Positions 58,156-64,000 of a stretch of DNA of 64,000 bases are shown here, piece by piece (the first letter of the stretch is position 1; every line of letters begins with the position of its first letter). The stretch is taken from contig NZ_PNRF01000013.1 of NCBI RefSeq assembly GCF_002879615.1, positions 186,001 through 250,000 of the forward strand, written 5' to 3'. Made by a program: the position numbers and the translations under genes. Below the pieces are notes generated by a model. That model searched no databases. It was not told where the DNA came from and saw nothing but the letters and a program-made list of their open reading frames with translations. This DNA is from Billgrantia endophytica. GTDB taxonomy: Bacteria > Pseudomonadota > Gammaproteobacteria > Pseudomonadales > Halomonadaceae.

Positions 58156-58902
58156 CTAGGTCAGGGAAGTAATCCCCAACTGGGCGTCGCTGAGCGTGAC
58201 TTGAACCGATGTGCCCAGCAGCTGAGGGTCGATGTCTTCGAGACGCTTGTAATTACCGGCCACGGAGAGCAATTCGGCACGCAGCTCGCGGCAGAAGATG
58301 CCAGCCAGGGTGTCGCCATGGATACCGGCCAGGGCACGGCCGCGAAGGGCGCCGTAGACGTGGACGCTGCCTGCGGCCAGCACCTCGGCGCCAGCATTCA
58401 CGGCACCGATGACCACCAGGTCTCCCTCCGGGGCGGTCACCTGCTGCCCGGACCGTACCGTGCCTCGGTAGATACGGCCGCCGCTGGCGGTGCTTTCCGC
58501 GCGGCCAGGCACCGACTCGTCCGGCGCCGGCGCCGCATCGGTAGTGGCGACCCCCTCCAGCATTCGAGCGCGCCCGCTGTCGGAAGGGGGAAACCAGCCC
58601 AATCCCAGCGCCCACGCCGACTGCTTGACCGGGTCGGAGCCACCCCGCACCGCTACCGGCAGCAGCTTGTGAGCCCGGCACACGGCGCAGATTCTCTCCA
58701 GTGCCAGGTGAGGCTCGTCGAGCTTCTCTACACTGAGCACCACGGGAGTGTGCTGAAAAAAAGCGGGGGACTGACTGAGCTTGCCGGAAAGCTGTTCACG
58801 GATGCGTTCCGGGTCTGCGCTGGCCAGTTCCATGACCGTCATTGGCAGCATGCCACCCTTGAAGGTGAATGCCATGCTTGCCCTCTCCACGTTCAAACTC
58901 AT
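58156..58902 (-). CDS. minC: Septum-site inhibitor MinC
   Basis: 248 residues. The N-terminal domain binds FtsZ; the C-terminal beta-helix has IYRGTVRSGQQVTAPEGDLVVIGAVNAGAEVLA and GNYKRLEDIDPQLLGTSVQV, typical MinC. It includes a Ser/Ala/Pro-rich linker around 110-140. First gene of the min operon, 65 nt before minD. The 249-nt gap to the next gene is divergent promoter space. Confidence 0.95.
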   Translation of the reverse strand: MSLNVERASMAFTFKGGMLPMTVMELASADPERIREQLSGKLSQSPAFFQHTPVVLSVEKLDEPHLALERICAVCRAHKLLPVAVRGGSDPVKQSAWALGLGWFPPSDSGRARMLEGVATTDAAPAPDESVPGRAESTASGGRIYRGTVRSGQQVTAPEGDLVVIGAVNAGAEVLAAGSVHVYGALRGRALAGIHGDTLAGIFCRELRAELLSVAGNYKRLEDIDPQLLGTSVQVTLSDAQLGITSLT

Positions 58903-59151
58903 TGCCGGACTCCACTCGGGTGTTGTCGGGTCGTGGGACTAAAGCTAAGCGAGTCCCCTCGCCCCTGCAACTGATCATACGGCCAGCGGGCCGTTGATGA
59001 CATTGTCGCCATATGACTACAGCCGCCCGCCCCCCAGGCTTTTCCGCAGCCTCGCCGCGTGCTTAGATACAGACATTAGACGCCGACTCGATAGCAACAA
59101 TACGGCACGCGCTGGCAGCACGCCTTGCGCTTCTCACGTTCAGGACGCCCC

Positions 59152-61935
59152 ATGCCCGGATTTTTTCGACGCCTCTTTGCCCCACGCTGGCAACACCCCG
59201 ATACCCAGGTGCGCTACCAGGCCGTCGCCCATCTCGACCCCTCGCGCCCCGAACATCGGCAGGCGCTGGAAACGCTGTGCCTCGACGATGATCCCAGCAT
59301 ACGCCTGGCGGCAGTGGACAAGCTAGAAGAGCCTGGCAGACTGTGGCAACTTGTCGAGCAGAGGCAGGACAACCCCGAGTTATATCAGCGACTGGCGGAC
59401 CTGATCTCGGGAAGAGCGGGCAACCTGGAGCTGCCGCAGCGGCTGAAGTTCGTGGAGGAATTCAGCGACAGAAAGCTGCTGTCGGCCATCGCCCTGCAAG
59501 GGGACAACCAGCAATTGAGACTCTCAGCCGTGGCGAGGCTCGACCAGGAGGTCGATCTCATCCAGCAGGCCTGTGACAACAGTATTGCCGTCGTTCGGCA
59601 TGCCGCCGCGTCACGGGTGACCAGCGAGGCAGGCCTGCACCAGTTGGCCCAGAAGGCCCGCCGCGACCGCCAGGTCATGCGCCAGGCTCGCGAGCGGCTT
59701 GGCCGGCTACGAGCCGATGCGGCCTCACTCAACGCCGAGCGGGAGCGACGCGAAGCCCTGCTGGTCAAGCTGGAAGCCCAGGCCAGGGCTCCCTGGGAGC
59801 CACTCTACGCCGGCCGTTACCGGCACATGGCCCGGGAGTGGAACGCCCTTGAGGACATGGCCGATGCCGGCCAGGAGCGCCGCTACCAGGATGCCTGTCA
59901 ACGATGCCGCAAGGTGATCGCCGACCATGAAGCACGCGAGCATGCCCACGTTGAGACGAACCGCCGGCGGGAGCAGGCAACCAAGGCACGAGAGTCCCTG
60001 CTGGACACGCTGGAAGAGAGCATCGCCGGGCTGCCCAAGGGCGACAGACTGACCGCGCAGGATATCGCCAGCCTACGCTCACAGAAGCGGCTCATGGCCA
60101 ATCGCTGGCAGACACTTTCCGACTTGCATGTCACGGACGAGGTCCTGCGGGCCCGCTACGACGCCGTACTGGCCGACTATGATCTGGTCCTGACGGCGTG
60201 GGAGCGATTCGATGCCGAGGCACCCCGGATCGAGCGCGCCCTGGCGGAGCGGGACCGGGCACGGCTGGCGGCCTGCCTGGAAACCTGCCAATGGCCCGAC
60301 GAGTTGCCCCTTCCCCCCCTTCTCAACCGCGCCCAGCGTGAGCTGGCCGGCAGTGACGGTCCAGAAGGTAATGGCTTGGATTCCCGGCTGGCTCGTTTCG
60401 GCGAGGACCTCATCCAACTGGAACGACTGCTCGATCGAGGCGCCTTCAAGGGCGCCAGCCGCCTGCACCAGAGCCTGCGACATCGAGCCGAGTCGCTTCC
60501 CGAGAGCGCTCTTCTTCCTCATCAGGCCGCCTTGAAACGGCTCGGCGCACAACTCGCCGAGCTGCGCGACTGGCGCGGCTTCGTCGCCGCCCCCAAGCGC
60601 GAACAGCTCTGCCAGGCCATCGACGAACTTGCCGAAGATACCAGCCAGCCAGACACCGAGCTCGACAGACGCCATCGTCAACTGATCCGTGACTGGAAGG
60701 CACTGGGTGACGCGGCGGCGAATCGCGAGCTGTCAGAACGCTTTCGCGCCGCCTCCGACCGCCTCCACGAACGCCTCGCGCCCTGGCGGGAGCAGCTGAA
60801 CGTCGACCGCGCCCACAACCTGGAGGCGCGTATCGCCCTGTGCGAACAGCTCGAAGCACTGCTGGAGTCGCCCGCCGAGAACGCAGACCCGGATGCGCTC
60901 CGGCGCATTAGAGACCATGCCCGTGAGGAGTGGAGCCGCCACTCACCGGTGCCACGCGACCAGTCGGAAGCCATCGGCCGCCGATTCGGGCGCATCCGCC
61001 ATACGCTGCAGGGGCTCATTGATCAGCGGGCCCGGGAAGTGGCCGATGCCAAGCAGAAACTCATCGAAGAGACCAGAGCCCTGCTTGAGCGCCAGATGCC
61101 CCCTACGGTACGTGCTGACGAGGCCAAGGCGCTACAGCAGCGCTGGCGGGAGCTTGGCCGGGCACCACGCGGCGAGGAGCAGTCCTTGTGGCGTGAATTT
61201 CGGGAACTCTGCGATCGGATCTTCGCCGTTCGCGATGCTCAGCGGGACGACCGCTCCCAACGCGTCAGGGAACGGCTGGAAGAGATGCAGACCCTGATCG
61301 ACCGCCTGGACGCCTGGCAACCCACGTGCCATGCGGACCGGAAGGTTCTGGGACAGGCCATGGATCAGGCCGCGGCCCTGGAGCCCCTACCCCCGGGCAG
61401 GCGCACGGAGGGCATGCTCCGCCGCTGGAGCGGTATTGTTCGCGCACGCAGGGAGCGGCTGACACGCCTGGCCGTAGCCGAGGAAGTCCAGCGTTGGCAA
61501 GCTTTCCGCTCACTGCTGGACGCCCACCTGAGCGCCGACGCCAAGCTGGCGGAGCAAGGCATCGCCGAGACCGTGATCCCGGCCGACACCCTTTCCCTGC
61601 CCGAGGACATGCGGGACGCCCATGAGCAGCGCAACGCGGCACGATGCCGCCCTCCCGCCACTGACGAGATCGCCGAGCAACTGGCTCGGTTACGGGTTCA
61701 TCTCTCATTGCTGGCCATGGGCCGAACCAGCCAGCAAGATGAGCCGCTGCGCCTGGCCATCCAGGTGGAGCGGCTCAATGAAGGACTCGGCCGGGAGCTC
61801 AACCGTGCCGAGGAGGTCCGGGCCGTACTTCGCAACCTGTTGGCAACGGGCCCGGTGTCACCGCAACAGTGGGAGCGGGAAGTGGGCGAGCTGGATGTCC
61901 TGCTCACACGGTTGACCCACCTGCCTCCCCCCTGA
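59152..61935 (+). CDS. Large DUF349 repeat protein
   Basis: 927 residues from the ATG at 59152 (MPGFFRRLFAPRWQHPDTQV). The N-terminal part has HEAT-like units (QVRYQAVAHLDP, SIRLAAVDKL, QQLRLSAVARLDQ, IAVVRHAAASRV). The rest is long charged helices with repeated DUF349-type units (e.g. LQQRWRELGRAPRGEEQSLWREFRELCDRIF). No signal peptide, membrane segment or catalytic motif is seen. DUF349 proteins are of unknown function; the make-up suggests a cytoplasmic scaffold. Confidence 0.82.
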   Translation: MPGFFRRLFAPRWQHPDTQVRYQAVAHLDPSRPEHRQALETLCLDDDPSIRLAAVDKLEEPGRLWQLVEQRQDNPELYQRLADLISGRAGNLELPQRLKFVEEFSDRKLLSAIALQGDNQQLRLSAVARLDQEVDLIQQACDNSIAVVRHAAASRVTSEAGLHQLAQKARRDRQVMRQARERLGRLRADAASLNAERERREALLVKLEAQARAPWEPLYAGRYRHMAREWNALEDMADAGQERRYQDACQRCRKVIADHEAREHAHVETNRRREQATKARESLLDTLEESIAGLPKGDRLTAQDIASLRSQKRLMANRWQTLSDLHVTDEVLRARYDAVLADYDLVLTAWERFDAEAPRIERALAERDRARLAACLETCQWPDELPLPPLLNRAQRELAGSDGPEGNGLDSRLARFGEDLIQLERLLDRGAFKGASRLHQSLRHRAESLPESALLPHQAALKRLGAQLAELRDWRGFVAAPKREQLCQAIDELAEDTSQPDTELDRRHRQLIRDWKALGDAAANRELSERFRAASDRLHERLAPWREQLNVDRAHNLEARIALCEQLEALLESPAENADPDALRRIRDHAREEWSRHSPVPRDQSEAIGRRFGRIRHTLQGLIDQRAREVADAKQKLIEETRALLERQMPPTVRADEAKALQQRWRELGRAPRGEEQSLWREFRELCDRIFAVRDAQRDDRSQRVRERLEEMQTLIDRLDAWQPTCHADRKVLGQAMDQAAALEPLPPGRRTEGMLRRWSGIVRARRERLTRLAVAEEVQRWQAFRSLLDAHLSADAKLAEQGIAETVIPADTLSLPEDMRDAHEQRNAARCRPPATDEIAEQLARLRVHLSLLAMGRTSQQDEPLRLAIQVERLNEGLGRELNRAEEVRAVLRNLLATGPVSPQQWEREVGELDVLLTRLTHLPPP

Positions 61936-61944
61936 CATGACTGT

Positions 61945-61962
61945 GGGAGGCCAAGGCCTCCC
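61945..61962. terminator. Hairpin between the DUF349 gene and phaB
   Basis: Perfect 8-nt arms GGGAGGCC and GGCCTCCC with a 2-nt centre, in the 35-nt gap between convergent genes. Confidence 0.5.
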
Positions 61963-61970
61963 GCGGTTCA

Positions 61971-62717
61971 CTACCCCATGAATTGGCCACCATTGATATC
62001 GATGTTGGCCCCAGTGATAAAACCGGACTCCCTGTCGGCCAGAAAGAGGACCAGCCGCGCAATTTCTTCCGGTGTGCCATAGCGCTTGACCGGGATGGTC
62101 TCGCGGATCGCCTCACGCACGTTTTCTGGAATCTTCATGATCATGTCGGTGGCGATGTAGCCCGGCGACACGGTATTGACGGTAATGCCCTTGGTAGCGG
62201 TTTCCTGCGCCAACGCCATGGTCAAGCCATGCATGCCAGCCTTCGCGGCGGAATAGTTGACCTGACCGAACTGCCCTTTGCGGCCATTGATGGAAGAGAT
62301 GTTGATGATGCGGCCGTAACCTTGCTCGAGCATCCCCCCTATGACACTCCTGCAGGTGTTGAAGACACTGTTGAGATTGGTATCGATGACCTCATGCCAC
62401 TGGTCCGGGGTCATCTTTTTCATGGTGCCGTCCCGGGTGATCCCGGCACAGTTGACCAGCACGTCAACAGAGCCATGTGCCTGCTGGATCTCATTGAGAC
62501 CGGCCTCACATGCCTCATAACTGGTCAGGTCCACCCCCGACAGGGAGATGTTGTCGAAACCGTCGGCCTTCTGAGTCTCGAGCCAGGTCTTCGCCTTTTC
62601 CGGGTTGTGGTAACCCGCGACAACATGATATCCCGCTGAGGCAAGAGCACGACAAATCGCCGAGCCGATACCACCGGTTCCGCCGGTTACCCAAGCAACG
62701 GGCGCTGATTGAGTCAT
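61971..62717 (-). CDS. phaB: Acetoacetyl-CoA reductase PhaB
   Basis: 248 residues of the short-chain dehydrogenase fold: NADPH-binding TGGTGGIG, NCAGITRDGTM, catalytic Ser in INISSINGRKGQFGQ and YSAAK. The segment NYSAAKAGMHGLTMALAQE and the QFGQVNYS and GGQFMG ends are characteristic of PhaB, which makes (R)-3-hydroxybutyryl-CoA for polyhydroxybutyrate. A strong GGAGGTGGG site precedes the ATG. No phaA or phaC is nearby. Confidence 0.92.
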   Translation of the reverse strand: MTQSAPVAWVTGGTGGIGSAICRALASAGYHVVAGYHNPEKAKTWLETQKADGFDNISLSGVDLTSYEACEAGLNEIQQAHGSVDVLVNCAGITRDGTMKKMTPDQWHEVIDTNLNSVFNTCRSVIGGMLEQGYGRIINISSINGRKGQFGQVNYSAAKAGMHGLTMALAQETATKGITVNTVSPGYIATDMIMKIPENVREAIRETIPVKRYGTPEEIARLVLFLADRESGFITGANIDINGGQFMG

Positions 62718-62752
62718 ATCCCACCTCCCTGATCATGACGCTTGTATCGCAA

Positions 62753-62758
62753 ATTATA
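62753..62758 (-). promoter_or_regulatory. Candidate -10 box of phaB
   Basis: TATAAT on the minus strand, in the context AAGTATAATTTG, 36 nt before the phaB start. No good -35 box is found at normal spacing, so this may be an activator-dependent promoter. Confidence 0.4.
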
Positions 62759-62875
62759 CTTGACCTGCATCAACAGGCTCTCTGTTACAGGATGCTACTC
62801 GAAAGGTGCTTCGTTCAAGCATCCTTTGTGAGTATGGACCCTTGAGCGCCACGTGCACGAACGATAAGCTCCCCC

Positions 62876-62903
62876 TTGACATAACGCAGAAAAAGCGTAG
62901 AAT
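62876..62903 (+). promoter_or_regulatory. Sigma-70 promoter of the initiator tRNA
   Basis: TTGACA (62876-62881) and TAGAAT (62898-62903), 16 nt apart; the tRNA begins 15 nt after the -10 box. GC-rich discriminator as in stable-RNA promoters. Confidence 0.75.
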
Positions 62904-62917
62904 TCGCCCCACGTTGA

Positions 62918-62994
<77 letters not shown>

Positions 62995-63001
62995 AGCTTT
63001 G

Positions 63002-63034
63002 AAAAAGCCGAGATTTTTTATATCTCGGCTTTTT
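63002..63034 (+). terminator. Strong intrinsic terminator of the initiator tRNA
   Basis: Arms AAAAAGCCGAGAT and ATCTCGGCTTTTT around a 7-nt loop, continuing into a T-run. Confidence 0.9.
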
Positions 63035-63079
63035 TGTTGGGCCCAGGGGTGAGCAAAGCGCGCCCGCTATCACTTTTCT

Positions 63080-63952
63080 CTACTCTAGCGCCTGTTGCGG
63101 CAAGTCGCGCGCGGCCAGGGCAATGCTGCGGTCGTCGCCCGTGGTGCCTCGGCAGAAGGCCTCGCTGTAGAAAAGCCGGACCAGGTCGCGCTGGCGCAGC
63201 TTTCCTCGGCGCAGGCCATCGAGCCAGTGGCTGAGCTGGCCGGAAACCTGCCCGCCATCCAGCGAGACCAGCTTTTCGGCCGCGCCGTCAGTCATGACCG
63301 CGGCACCGGTCATCTGCCCGACCGGCCGGCTGCCCGACTGCACCTGGTCGGGCTCGAGCCTGTCGTCGACGAAGGTCGTCTGGTTGGCGAATTCACCGCG
63401 TCCGGGCTCCCCCAGGGTGATCAGCAATGGCGCCACGCCGGGCCCACCATTATCGAGGTCGGGATCGGCCGGCACCGCCTGCTCGATCACGATGGCGCCG
63501 TCCCCCACCTTGAGCCACATCAGATATGAACGCCCCGTGACCAATACCAGCAGGGTGCAGCGCAGGTCCCGGACCGGCCGACATTGCGCTTCCGCCAGGT
63601 CCATCAGCACGCCCCTGGCGTGCTTGGCCAACAGGCGAGCGAACTGGTTGATGTTCTCCTCATCGGGGCCCCCCGCCCGATCCAGGAGCCGCGCCACCTG
63701 CGCTTCCAGGGTGTCCAGCAGCCGCATGACAGCGGTCACTACCGCTCTGGCTCCCTGATCGGAGGCCGGCGAACTGCCGGCGCCATCTGCCACGATCAGC
63801 ACCGACCGCTCCCCAGCAGCAGCGCCCGCGGCATCCTGACAGGGTAACGGTGGCCCGGCTTCCAGGTGCGACAGCCCGGCGGTTGCCACCGCCAGGGCGG
63901 CCCAGTTCAACGGATGGCACGTGGGGTCTGCATGAATCAACTCATCTGGCAT
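63080..63952 (-). CDS. PP2C-family protein phosphatase
   Basis: 290 residues of the PP2C_2 type. Metal-binding motifs: LIVADGAGSSPASDQGA (first Asp), GDGAIV, AAVMTDGAAEKLV and the C-terminal DDRSIALA. It dephosphorylates Ser/Thr with Mn2+/Mg2+. Phosphatases of this short, cytoplasmic type often sit in operons with a von Willebrand A (TerY-like) protein and a kinase. The next gene upstream on the minus strand lies beyond the window; 63953-64000 has two open frames, so its identity cannot be told. Confidence 0.82.
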   Translation of the reverse strand: MPDELIHADPTCHPLNWAALAVATAGLSHLEAGPPLPCQDAAGAAAGERSVLIVADGAGSSPASDQGARAVVTAVMRLLDTLEAQVARLLDRAGGPDEENINQFARLLAKHARGVLMDLAEAQCRPVRDLRCTLLVLVTGRSYLMWLKVGDGAIVIEQAVPADPDLDNGGPGVAPLLITLGEPGRGEFANQTTFVDDRLEPDQVQSGSRPVGQMTGAAVMTDGAAEKLVSLDGGQVSGQLSHWLDGLRRGKLRQRDLVRLFYSEAFCRGTTGDDRSIALAARDLPQQALE

Positions 63953-64000
63953 GCAATACCTGCGATTTCTTCGAACTGCCCGGCCCGATGAGTCGCCGGG

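Overview
The window is high-GC chromosomal DNA from a gammaproteobacterium. Gene content and order (rpsP-rimM-trmD-rplS beside ffh, coaBC-dut-algC-argB-slmA, xerD-dsbC-hom-thrC-recJ, prfB-lysS, minCDE, a PhaB-type reductase) point to the Halomonadaceae, probably Halomonas or a close relative. This is inferred from protein families and synteny; no database search was run. It is mostly core housekeeping sequence. I see no rRNA, CRISPR array, transposase gene or prophage. There is one tRNA gene, an initiator tRNA.

Layout. 1-2.95 kb: a small catabolic-looking cluster on the minus strand (alpha/beta hydrolase, C45-type acyltransferase/amidohydrolase, start of an exported protein) divergent from a GntR/FCD regulator with candidate operators between. 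3-12.4 kb: NAD-malic enzyme, YeeE/YedE transporter, trpS, ald, thioesterase, DUF2007 protein, rlmI, mutM, rpmG, rpmB. 12.7-18.5 kb: radC on minus, then coaBC-dut-algC-argB-slmA. 18.6-22.6 kb: rpoH and ftsX-ftsE-ftsY. 22.6-27.6 kb: rsmD, a small coiled-coil protein, rimI, a divergent holD candidate, bolA, an MFS exporter, and a DUF2478 gene behind a ModE-like operator. 27.7-31.1 kb: an acidic protein of unknown function, lysS, and prfB with its programmed +1 frameshift. 31.3-37.3 kb: accessory genes: FadL porin with PsrA-like boxes, MerR regulator plus Cu(I) P-type ATPase plus a 25-residue membrane microprotein, VOC protein, YitT. 37.3-50.3 kb: recJ, thrC, hom, dsbC, xerD, the rplS-trmD-rimM-rpsP operon, ffh, ypjD and a CorB/CorC-like protein. 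50.3-58.9 kb: acyltransferase and TetR pair, a SRAP homologue without its catalytic residues, a large M16 protease, sbcB, minCDE. 59-64 kb: giant DUF349 protein, phaB, initiator tRNA, PP2C phosphatase.

Most interesting items. (1) A SRAP (YedK/HMCES) homologue in which all four active-site positions are replaced, translationally coupled to an M16 protease. (2) Two copies of an intergenic hairpin element whose inner stem shows compensatory base changes. (3) A family of ~150-bp elements with terminal inverted repeats; in two cases the element's TAG is the stop codon of the neighbouring gene. (4) An initiator tRNA whose required 1:72 mismatch appears to be U-U rather than C-A. (5) A holD candidate about twice the usual length. 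(6) A 25-residue membrane peptide overlapping the end of the copper ATPase gene. (7) ModE-like and PsrA-like operators that suggest how an unknown gene and a porin are regulated.
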